Part shown: positions 33,335 through 44,000 of the stretch, one piece after another
Numbering within the stretch: the first letter of the stretch is position 1
Layout of the letters: every line of letters begins with the position of its first letter
Source: Lentinula raphanica
Lineage: Eukaryota > Basidiomycota > Agaricomycetes > Agaricales > Omphalotaceae
Length of the DNA: 64,000 nucleotides
NCBI GenBank assembly: GCA_027919835.1
Contig: JANVFP010000004.1
Coordinates: 248,001-312,000, forward strand
Direction of reading: 5' to 3'
Notes under the pieces: model-generated
Databases searched by the model: none
Told to the model about the DNA's origin: nothing
What the model saw: only the letters and a program-made list of their open reading frames with translations
Position numbers and translations under genes: made by a program

Positions 33335-35696
33335 ATGGCCCCTGCTGTAACTTCTCCCACCAATGGGCATCCAGTTGCGAATGGTGCAAATTTGAAGGCC
33401 GTTAACTTGAATGGCAAGAACGTCCAACCGACCGCCACACATTTCAGTTCAACCGAAGTAATGGAAATGGAACACCAATATGGTGCTCATAAGTGAGTGT
33501 ACCGAAATTGAAAGCAAAGGATCACCTTCGTTACCTCTGCCCTTTATACATCTGCTGATATGAGCTATTTTTGCCTTTAGTTACCATCCACTTCCAGTCG
33601 TATTCGAACGTGCCCAAGGAGCCAAGTGAGTTCTTTATGCCACTCGTCTTGTCATTCACTATAGTAGACCACTTGGCTTTAGAGTATGGGATCCTGAAGG
33701 CAATGAATACATTGACATGCTTTCCGCCTATTCGTAAGTGTCACGATTTTGTTCCATCGAAAACCTGCTTACGAGGATTTCAGAGCCGTGAACCAGGTTA
33801 GTATTCTTTCGATTCATCGTTGGTTAACGCTGGCCGATGTCATTTGACACGCAACTCTGCTTGAAGAGGTCAATCTCGTCGCCCTTTTTTTATCCGATAT
33901 GATGGGAGGGAGGCCTAAGTGGGGCCTTTCAAGCTCTCAAGAACCCGGCTTAGCAGTATCAAGTTCATCCTATATTCTTCTCTTTTTCCGCGTGCTACGA
34001 CTAACATATCTCTTCGTAGGGTCATTGCCACCCTCGAATTGCAGCGACTCTCATCGAACAATGCCAGAAACTCACCTTGTCTTCTCGAGCATTCTACAAT
34101 AGCGTCTTTGGACAGTTCGCGAAACAGGTCACCGAGATGTTCGGATACGATATGGTGTTGCCTATGAACACAGGTGCCGAAGCCGTCGAAACCTCGCTGA
34201 AACTCGCGAGAAAATGGGCGTACGCGAAAAAGGGTGTTCCAGAGGACCAAGCAATGATCCTGTCAGTTGAGAACAATTTCCATGGACGAACTCTCGGAGT
34301 TATCAGGTGGGTATTCGATGTCGTTGGACTTTTTCCGTGCTGTTCTCTCATCATCCCTCGACCATTTCAATGATCAGTATGAGCACCGATCCGGAAAGCC
34401 GGACAGGATTTGGGCCTTACCTCCAAGGTGTTGGCCCTACTTTCGTTGACGGAAGCACAGAGCGTACCATTCGATACGGTGTGGTGGAGGATTTAGAGAG
34501 GGCACTCGAACTCCATGGAAAGCATGTTGCTGCTTTTCTTGTCGAGCCTATACAAGGAGAAGCAGGGTAGGAAATTATTCAACGTGTGCCTCATCTTATT
34601 TTAACCTCTGTTACTTCAAATATCCTCAGAATTGTGGTACCGGAAGACGGCTACCTTTCCCGAGTCCATGCTCTTTGCAAGGAACATAACGTTCTGCTCA
34701 TATGTGACGAGATTCAAACGGTTTGTTCAGCGTTTCTTGCCACTGGTATATTACTTGATCCTTCTTATTACTCACCAGGGATTATGTCGTACGGGGAAAA
34801 TGCTTGACTGCAAGTACGACAACGTCAGACCGGATGTCGTGCTTCTCGGAAAGGCTCTGTCAGGCGGAAGTATGTCGCTTTCCTTTCCTCTCTCTCCGTA
34901 ATTTCTCAATGTCAAAAATCCCGTTCTTTCCAGTGTATCCCGTATCAGCAGTCCTCGCTGATAGAGACGTCATGCTATGCATCAGGCCTGGAGAACACGG
35001 AAGTACATACGGAGGGTAAGGAAATATTCTCTTTCTTGTCATGCACGAAAATTCTGTCGTTGGTTAGAAAACAATATTTTTTGCAGAACCAATATCTCTC
35101 CTTTTTCTCATGCAATCTCCTTTCGTTTTCTTACGACTCCCAAATAGGAATCCACTAGGTTGCGCAGTAGCTATGACGGCGCTCAAAGTTCTTGTAGAAG
35201 AAAACCTGGCATCTCGAGCCATGACTCTGGGCGAACTCTTCCGATCGTCAGTCTCCGCTCTCAATTCCCCCTTGGTACAAACTGTTCGTGGAAGAGGCTT
35301 GCTCAACGCCGTGGTCATCGACGAAAGCAAGAGTACCAAAGGAAGAACAGCGTGGCAGTTATGTTTGCTGTTGAAGAGTCGGGGGGTGTTGGCGAAACCA
35401 ACTCATGTCAACATGTATTATTTTCCTCGTTCTTCAGCATTGATCTCGTTCTAACAATTTACTTGCCATCGTAGCATACGATTTGCTCCACCTCTAGTCA
35501 TCACGCGGGAAGATCTGCTGAAGGCTGTGAGGATTATCGGTGAATGCTTGGATGATCTTGACAAGGTGATTTTCGATCTCTCGCTATTTTCGCCTCTTGT
35601 GGTTGCGATGAACCTTTCCGCGATTCCTTGCTGACATACTGATTACCCCTCTTACCCTCGTAGGTGGAACTCATCCCCGGGGAAGACAAACACTGA
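33335..35696 (+). CDS. CAR2: Ornithine aminotransferase (465 aa, 12 exons)
   Basis: Exons: 33335-33492, 33581-33625, 33683-33733, 33784-33796, 34020-34306, 34378-34566, 34630-34720, 34779-34869, 34934-35015, 35148-35414, 35475-35565, 35664-35696; all phases agree. PLP-dependent class III aminotransferase converting L-ornithine and 2-oxoglutarate to glutamate semialdehyde and glutamate, linking arginine breakdown to proline. Landmarks: HYHPLPVV-type start, [61 protein letters not shown] (PLP-pyridine Asp), LLGKALSGG with the catalytic Lys, [18 protein letters not shown] and IRFAPPLVI. Fungal OAT is cytosolic or mitochondrial; no clear presequence is seen. Length is usual for the family. Exon 4 is only 13 nt. 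The gene looks intact. Confidence 0.95.
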
Positions 35697-38043
35697 AAGG
35701 CTCAATATTTTGGTCTCATGTGGAGGTTCAAAGATTCGTCAATTTGCGCATGCTAGTCGTTTCCTGTGGACTCATCCTGTAATGTACATTCTTCATGTAT
35801 TCAATCTTGTGCTTGATCGTAGACTCACTCGAGCTGAATATCCGGGTTATCGCTCACCTACGAGAGAGTCGGAGCCGTATATTGGGCGCCCTGCTTAGCT
35901 CTTCTAGTCTTCTAGTCTCCTTCTAGTGTCTTTCCCGCGAAACTAGTGATGGATATGTGGCGTGCAGGGTAGGTGCTTTGTCCAATTCCTTTTACTCCTT
36001 TTGCCCAGACCGAAAGGATCGACGATTACTGATAATAATCCACGTGTAACGCTATGCAACGATGGACCCACAGAGTCCAGCGTGTATGGAAGTTTCTGTA
36101 CGAGTCATGGAGGTAAACGGTCAGTCTAAAAGACTCTAAAGTGATGCACATATATCAGATTCGAGACTAGTCCATACAACTCCAAGGATTATCGATAACC
36201 AAGGCGACTCCGTCCAGTATACACAATAGGAGTTCCTTTCTCCATCTTTGAGCTGCAGGTCTTGAAGCGCTATAACAACAAATAGCTTCCAACCTGCCCA
36301 ATTTCTTTTCTCTTGTTCATTTGGTGAGTTTCTCATTAAATGAAGTCAGGAATTGAATAACAGCGTGGCCATGTGCCATCGAACATTGTTATACGATACA
36401 TACAATACACACCTGGCTTGTGGTTGATAACATCTGGATTTGCCTTAAAGCATCCGCTAACTTGCACTGAATCATAGAAATCAAGCACTCAAGCAAAACT
36501 GGCCTTCGTGTGGACCATGGCCATTAGGCATATGTATCAGTAACTCTATAAGTCAAGGCAGAAAGTTGAAACAAAGTGAAGACACCGCAGTCGGTACTAA
36601 TACCTGTGTTCGCCCTTGTCCGCCTGACACCAGGAAATGGCTGCAATAGTATATTTGTCAGACCTACTACAGCCTACTACTATGTAGTGTCCCACTGGGC
36701 CGTTCGAGTGAGGTCCAGGTCGCTCTCGTATCCCCGTTTTCACCTCTTATACTACGTTCAGAGAGTCAGCATCAGGTCAGCATCCAGTGCCCGCTGCTTG
36801 GCGGTACTTCACATCGGATTTTACAGCTTTCAACGGGTTGCGAAGCTATCTCACAGGGGCGTCGGTATCTTTGGTGACTGCCAAAGCTGGAAGGTGGTGA
36901 CCGGTACAGCATGTTGGCCAGATATACGAGGATATACAGTCTACTGTTGGTGTTCAATTCTACTTAGGACCAATACAGATCCATGTTCGATTGCTGCATG
37001 CACCTCTCAAGCTCTCTGAATCCAATGATCTTGTTGCCGAGGGCAGCTTGGCACATTTCTAGACTGTGACAGTACCTCTCAGTCTATGTTTGTACTCGTC
37101 CTGAGTGAAATTCGTAAGCTGACCATAGACTGTAAAACGGTGACCGGTGACGTCTTATGCCATGCACACATACTCAAGCTGCTCTACCTGGCTTTGAAAG
37201 TCGAAGAGAACTCCTTCAACTTTTCCGGAGATCGAGCCGGTCGCAATTGCAACCTGCTCCTTTCATCTCTCGCAAGGTTTGATGGCATCAGGAAACTCAT
37301 ATTGTCTGTGTAACCTGTTTGTCTTTTGTGGTTTTGAACAACATTCAGATCTCAACTTATCCCAACACCGTAGAAGATTGTCTATTTGTGTGTTGGCCAT
37401 GAACGGAATGCAGCGGTATCAGGATGAAATTTACTAACCATTTCAGAAATGCTGGAAGGTATTTTCGACATGTATGAATAACAGCGCTGGGTGTATTCAA
37501 AGGGATCAGAATTAGGAGGTGAACGTCCTAAGTTCGAAAAATGTAACTTTTCGAGTCTTCATGAGGTGTGACTTCAACCAAAGACATCACATTGTTCTCC
37601 ATGTCTATCGGATGAAGTGATATAGTAGACTCTCTTCATTGTGCGTTTGCGCTTGAGGAAATCATTCAAGAACGATAAAGGAACGAGGGTTTTCAATTAC
37701 AATCTGTGGGCGAGGTTCGGAGTTTCGTCAAAGTGCCACTCTGGGTTTTTGAAGAGCGCTTTCGTAGACTTTTGGGGATAATCCTGGATGAGCTGAGTCG
37801 CCGCTTAGGTCTGAGGCCTTGAAAAAGAGGCAACCAGATTGCCCCACCTCGATATAGGTTATCAGCTATTCACTGCTATTCATCGTTGTCAATGTCATTT
37901 CTTCCCTGTTCAATTGAGGGGTCGTTGAGTCTAAGGCTTATGGATTTGAACACAAGCCATGGAGTATAAAAGCTGTAGATAAGTTCAGCATAGACCAGTG
38001 ATTTGCCCACCAAACAACACATACTCAATCTGAATTCGCTTTC
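35697..38043. other. Long intergenic stretch
   Basis: About 2.3 kb without a gene I can support. A plus-strand open frame at 36576-37019 has no recognisable domain or convincing start. The sequence shows no repeat or transposon end that I can see. Confidence 0.4.
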
Positions 38044-38420
38044 ATGTCGTCTCAGCAAGTACGGTTTGCTTTTTCGCCATTCGAGTCATACCGTATGAGT
38101 GGCTGACTCGGGCTAGGACAATAGTAGTGCTCAACAGCAGGTGGATACACCTAGAGCTCCTCGACGTACACCAATGGCCTGTCAATTCTGTCGAGGTAAT
38201 CTTGGTTCCATCGCACCGGGCGCAGGCTCTACTTACTCAAGTTCGCCCCTCCTAGGTCGTAAACTGAAATGCGATGGAAATCGTCCATCTTGCGGGAATT
38301 GCGATCGCCGTGGTTACCCTTGTGAATATACACCCGTGTAAGTCTAGGAACTTCCTAAATGCGTCAGAAAGATTTCGAAAACTTACCTTGCTTTGGGACA
38401 GATCTGCGGAGAAAAAATAA
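38044..38420 (+). CDS. Very short Zn2Cys6 (GAL4-type) DNA-binding protein, probably a remnant
   Basis: Exons 38044-38058, 38141-38195, 38256-38337 and perhaps 38402-38420 give 50-57 residues. The reading is MSSQQVDTPRAPRRTPMACQ, then FCRGRKLKCDG and RPSCGNCDRRGYPC, the complete six-cysteine fungal binuclear zinc cluster (C-x2-C-x6-C-x6-C-x2-C-x6-C). The position of the intron inside the cluster (after CR) fits the family. Beyond EYTPV the frame ends almost at once, so no activation or fungal-specific factor domain is present. It could bind DNA as a dominant competitor, or be the stump of a truncated regulator. No such domain is visible in the next 600 bp. Confidence 0.6.
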
Positions 38421-39015
38421 ATCAGTACACTCTGAAATGCGGGACTGAGCCTCTTGACCTCCACTAAGTTTGTTCATGAAGTCATTACAAGGACGTGGTG
38501 TCCGAGCTGTCATCTTTGTTGTACCCCAATAGTTCGAGTTTATTCACTCTATATTTCATTACCTAGAACGATGATAGTTATCGTAGATTCGTACTACATT
38601 TTGTGTAAGTCATTTTGCGAGGCTAGCTTGAGAGAAAAGCACATCTTTACCTACACCGTTGAACAAATGCAAACAATGCTAATGAAGATTGGCCCTTGGA
38701 TAGCGTTTTTAACTTTGAGCCCTCTAGATTCAGCATGAAAGCTTTGACGATGCGTACCAGCCTAATCAGAGAGCATGCTATATAGGATACCACTCACAGC
38801 AACAGTACCAGTGAGTGCCCTTTCGCGGTCTTCAATGTGTCGTCAGAGTGTAGATTGCTTTGAGAACAATGTCAACGATCCGTTCAGAGCCATCATTCAG
38901 GTAGAGAGTATGGCTACGCGCGAGAATTTGCTGACAGATGCTTATGTAAAAGTTAACATTAAGCGGCTAAGCGCTTAATCGCTTACATGTACATCGCAAT
39001 TACGTCTTGAAATAG
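38421..39015. other. Intergenic upstream of ALKBH6
   Basis: No gene. A short imperfect palindrome AAGCGGCTAAGCGCTTAATC lies near 38959-38978. Confidence 0.4.
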
Positions 39016-40256
39016 ATGGCCTCAATCACTGTCGGTCAGATGCAAGCTGTGGACGAGCGTTGTGAGGTGTTCTACATCCCAAATTTCGTCACAGTAGGTA
39101 GTCAACATTGACTACAGTCGGCATTGTGACTCATCGGATTGGTATCAAGGAGGAAGAAGAGAGCTATCTCATTCGCAAAGTAAGGCTTTGAAGTTTGAGC
39201 AAGTGTTTACAATAAACTTCACTAATGTCATCATTTGGTTTCTGTGTTTTTAGATCAAGGATACTTCTCACCAAAGTTGGAAAACACTTACAAATCGAAG
39301 GTAATGCCCATGCAAAGATCAAAGCTATACCAGAGACTGACAATCATTCTCAGGTTGCAAACATGGGGTACATCCTAATAGCTCCAAGCAGTGTAAGTAG
39401 CTCCGTGTTGATTATTAATATCTTAGGAGGTCAGATGTTTGGAAAGAACGTCCTTTTGCCTCAAGCTTTACCGCCATTTGTGGAAGCATAGTGATGAGTT
39501 TTCTTTTTTCCTCCTTCAGAATTGATTGAGGAAACATTCCAGTCCAAATATCATAAGCCGTTTACAGTCGACTGGCGTCTTTCGCCATTCCGTTCATGGT
39601 GCCCCCAGTGAGATGAAGGGCGCGTTCCCTCTCAAAGAAAGTCCACTCACCACGGCTTTTACAGATCACATCATCCTTAATGAGGTCCATTGGTCTTCTT
39701 TATATCATAGGCTTCGTCGCAAGACTGATTTTCCCAAAACAGTATCTGCCTGGGCAAGGAATCATGGTCGGTCCATATCTCGTATCTTGCAAGCTTCATT
39801 TGGATAACGACTCTATGCAGCCCCACCAGGATGGTCCAGCATATTATCCCGTCGTCGCTACTCTATCTTTAGGATCCCACACAGCATTCCATTATTACAA
39901 GCACAGAACAGGAAATACAAGCCACGGCGCTACCGATCTCGTGTCTTCCGGACCTGAGAATGAACAACGGGTGATAGACTCTACACCGATGATGTCCGTT
40001 CTTTTAGAGCCTCGAAGTGTCATTATCACTTCAGGATCGATGTACACTTCACATCTTCATGGGCAAGTCTCATCGACTATCTCAGCTCTATTGACTCATC
40101 ACGTTGACTAGCATTGAGAATGAGAGTACTGACCGGTTCACTGCGGGCAGTGACGATATCAATCCCCCGAAATTCGCTGCCCTCAATGTCGCCGTTGCAA
40201 ACTGGAAGTTGCTGAGTGGAAAGGATATCAAGGAGGCTGTGATCAATGGTGGATAT
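39016..40256 (+). pseudogene. ALKBH6: ALKBH6-type 2-oxoglutarate dioxygenase, 5' part (interrupted by copia element)
   Basis: Exons 39016-39093, 39150-39179, 39254-39300, 39354-39367, 39427-39490, 39543-39607, 39665-39684, 39743-39766, 39821-40062, 40112-40256, all phases consistent (243 codons). Landmarks: DERCEVFYIPNFVT, SYLIRKI, SWKTLTNRRLQTWGG, YPNIISRLQSTGVF, NHIILNEYLPGQGIM, PHQDGPAYYPVVATLSLGSH (the HxD iron ligands) and SMYTSHLHG (third ligand). Family: AlkB homologue 6, Fe(II)/2OG dioxygenase of nucleic-acid repair or modification. The last intron begins GC (40063-40064). The frame reaches GGATAT, then enters the LTR and stops at its second codon (TAG 40260-40262). The missing 25 codons lie at 45474-45551. 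The encoded product, if made, lacks the 2OG-binding Arg region. Confidence 0.85.
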
Positions 40257-40682
40257 TGTTAGAGGTAGGATGCCAGGGGAGACGCTTACGCCGTCCTCGC
40301 TCTCCTTCTCGGAGTATCCAAATCCCTCTCTCTGCGGTCTGGATTTGTCTGGTTCTTCTGATCGTGTTTGTGTTCCTTCTCCTTTAAATTTTCAGTGTCT
40401 CGAGTTCGACTTTTACTTACAAATCGACTGTGCCCGCTCGATCATACTTAGACTCGTATCGGTTATATACAGTTCGTAGCTTAATTTCGCACTCTCAGAT
40501 CTTACACCCGTTTCGGAGTGTTCTGAGAGTGAGTACTTTATATTTCTTTCACTACCTGTACGACGACTAATCATTCTTATATAGTTACAGTACTTACGAT
40601 TGTCTACAGGTAAACTACTTTAATAGAGATCTTACACCCGTTTCGGAGTGTTCTGAGATTACAGTACTTACGATTGTCTACA
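40257..40682 (+). repeat. 5' LTR of the copia element
   Basis: 426 bp beginning TGTTAGAGG. It contains two direct copies of GATCTTACACCCGTTTCGGA (40498 and 40629), each followed by CAGTACTTACGATTGTCTAC (40589 and 40662). The promoter for the element should lie here. Confidence 0.95.
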
Positions 40683-40766
40683 GGTTATGGGCCCCGCCCG
40701 CTGCTGAACCTTCGAGAGACGACGTAAACATATAGACACCCGAATAAAGAATATCCTGAACCGATC

Positions 40767-41075
40767 ATGGCGAGTAACGGTGCGATTCCACCTCCCATTC
40801 CCGAAGTTCCTGAGGACCAGAAATTCGATGGCGGAGTACGCTTAAGCTGGACACCAGTCAAAAGAAAGATCACAAGCACCTTACGGTCTCAGGGACTTAC
40901 CGGATACATCGACGGCTCCATAAAGAAACCCCTAATCCTGTCTCTCCCACATCGACCTCTACCACCTCTGATACTACACCTACGACCGTTACCACCGTCG
41001 TTTCGACCCCAGTCTATTCGACAAATCCTTCGTACGAAGAATGGGGTTTCAGGAACGACCGGTCTAAAGGGGTAA
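40767..41075 (+). CDS. Copia Gag N-terminal frame
   Basis: Starts MASNGAIPPPIPEVPEDQKF 85 bp after the LTR. It reads as Gag to about residue 51 (40919); beyond that the sensible Gag sequence continues in the frame of the main polyprotein (one base back), while this frame runs on as low-quality Leu/Pro-rich sequence to a stop. So either a one-base loss near 40920-40925 or a programmed shift separates them. No canonical slippery heptamer is seen there. Confidence 0.6.
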   Translation: MASNGAIPPPIPEVPEDQKFDGGVRLSWTPVKRKITSTLRSQGLTGYIDGSIKKPLILSLPHRPLPPLILHLRPLPPSFRPQSIRQILRTKNGVSGTTGLKG

Positions 41076-44000
41076 TCGAGGCCTACGTTGATGACTTAAC
41101 CTCGCTAATTTCAAATGCGGACTCGCTGAGCGCTTTCGAGCTGATGGAAGCGTTCGACGCTGAGTACGCTGCGAGGGATGAGATGCGAAAAGTCTTGACG
41201 GAAAAGAAGTTGCGTTCTTTCACATTTAAAGGGGGACAGCCAATCGAGGGATTCTTTAAAACCCTCAGAACCTTGAAAAAGGAAGCCGTTGAAGCTGGTA
41301 ACGACATCGACGATTCCACGTTCCGACAGATTATCCTCGCTGCATTTCCCTCCCGAGAATTCGACACTATCATCCAGACTGTCTCGTCGTCTCCACAGAA
41401 CAAATCCGCGGCATTGGTCATTCAACAGATCTCGTTCTCGTACTCGAGAGTCGAAAATCGAGATTCGGCAGCCGCGATCGGAGGAGATCAGATCTCGACT
41501 CAAGCTCACTTGGCGTCTCGTGTAGAGGAACTTGAGAAGAAACTTGGGGCTCAGCTAGCGTTGAAAAACCAGAGGAGCAACAAGGAGTGTTCGAATTGCG
41601 GAAGAAAAGGTCACGTAAAGGAGGATTGCTATAGGAAAGGAGGGGGCAAGGAGGGTCAGTTTCCTTCCTGGTGGAGAGGAAAGCGCGATACTTCTACCTC
41701 AGCTAACGTTGCCATTTCCGAGATCCCTCAGCACTATGCTATGATGGCCTCGTCGAGTGGGACAGGCGAAGTTTTCGCGGATTCGGCCGCTTCTGACCAC
41801 TTCTTTCGGAATCGATCGGACTTTGTCACCTACGAACCGTACTCTTCGTCTGGCCAGTCATCCGAGCAAGATACAACTTTCGAGATAGTGGGAAGAGGCA
41901 GGGCTCGTAAAACGTTATACGAAGGCGACAAAGAAATCGTTCTCACCTTCGAAAATGCTCTCCATGCTCCACGTATTACTTCCGACCTAATCTCCGTAGG
42001 TCGACTCGATCAACTCGGTTATCAAATCCTGTTTGGAGGTGATCAAGCGAAATTCTTCTCGCCAAGAGGCGACCACTTTCTAACGGGTTATGGCTCGGGA
42101 AGACTATATCGGTTGAGGGAAAGGAAGGATGATCTCCCATTGGCAGCCGCGGCGCGATCCTTGAATAAACCTACTACTCTTGAAATCTGGCACAGAAGGT
42201 TAGCGCATGCAGGTACATCGAGGATCGACCTTATGATCAGACGTGAGCTAGTCGACGGTCTTTCGGTCACGAAGAACGATTTGATTGGGAAATGTGTCGA
42301 CTGCCTTATGGGAAAGGCTACCAGGAGGCCTTTTGATGCGGAGGTCGATAGGGAATCCAGAATCCTTGAAAGAGTCCATACCGACCTCACGGGCCCGATG
42401 AGGACTGCGGCGAGAGGAGGTTATTTCTATATGATGCCTATCGTGGATGGGAGATCGGCGTTCATGAAGGATTATTACCTCAAGAACAAGGAGGCAGAGA
42501 CGACTTTAGATGTGATGGAAGGATATAGAGTGAAGGCCGAAAACGCGACGGGAGAGAGGTTGAAATGCGTTAGGATCGACGGTGGAGGAGAATTCAACAA
42601 CAAGCTTTGGGACGAGTGGGCGAATCGTCATGGTATCAAGCTCGAGAGAATTCCCGCGTATTCGTCGGCTGCGAATGGAGTTGCTGAGAGAAAACATCGA
42701 ACCATCTTTGATAAAGTACGCACGTTACTCCATGACTCTAATCTTCCACAATCACTATGGATGTATGCGGCGGCATATGCTACCTATACAGAGAATCTCC
42801 TCCCTTCCTCTCGAGCCGACCACCAGATCCCTGCCGAACTCTGGACGGGTAAACGACAGGATGTTGCTCATTTACGTCCTTTTGGCGCAAGAGGATGGGC
42901 GACAATCGTTAACGGCAAGCCTGGAAAGACAGAGGTGCGAGCGGAAGAGGGTCGTATGATTGGATACGGTGAACGTGGTACGTATCTATTGTACACGTCG
43001 TCAGGGGAGATACTTGAGAGCAGACATGTCGAATTCGAGGAAGGTCGTGGCCATCGTACTTTGGAGTCGACTGGAGGGGAGAATGAAGACGAGGCGGATG
43101 CAGATACACCACTCGACGTCCAAAGTTCATCAGATCCAAACAAAATTACTCCCGATCAATCCTCGACCTTCGACCACGTGCTGCAGGACGACACCTCCGA
43201 AATTCAAAATCATCATACTCCCACCACTACGACGCCACATACTTCCATCCCAGTACCACTCCGTCGTTCGGCAAGGGACCGTAAACCAACCTCGGCGATT
43301 ATAGCATCCAAAGAATCCGATCGTAGGGAGATGGAGGCTAGAGAAGCAGGGGAGGAATGGGCCGGGTCTACGTTCGCTCACCTGGCCAAGATCGTGAACG
43401 ACTTTGGAGAAGTAGGAAGCGAGTTCAATGTGGCGTTATCTGCGATGGGTATTCCACTCGTACCGAAAAGCTACTCCAAGGCGATGGAAGACCCTAAAAG
43501 ATGGGAAGAGGCGATAGAGAAGGAAAAGCAACGGATGGTTGAATTCGGAGTCTTCGGCGAACTTCAGGATCCTCCCCCTGGCGCGACGATCCTAGTACCC
43601 TTATGGGTTTTCGCTCACAAACTGAATGGCGACGGAGATATAGTTGATGAAAAGGCCAGGCTAGTGGTAAATGGAGGACGCCAGGAAGAGGGAAAGGATT
43701 ACTATGAGACGTTTGCCGCCGTTATGCGCCTAGAATCCCTTCGTATGCTCATCGCTTTGTGGGTCTCTTTAGGATATTATATCTGGCAGATCGATTTCGC
43801 ATCAGCTTACCTCAATGCCGAATTGGACGAAGAAATTTACGTCTGGCCACCCGAAGGCTACGAAGGGAGAAAAACGGGGAAGGTGATGAGGCTGAAGAAG
43901 TCTCTATACGGAACGATGCAGGCAGGACGAAATTGGTGGTACACGCTCGACAAAACGTACAAGGAACTCGGCTATAGGAGATCTCAGGCGGACCAGTGTG

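Noticed and set aside
36576..37019. 147-codon plus-strand open frame
   Set aside because: Starts in AT/CT-rich DNA, no domain, composition unlike the confirmed genes, no splice context.
43130..43381. Minus-strand frames inside the copia polyprotein
   Set aside because: Shadows of the element's plus-strand frame.
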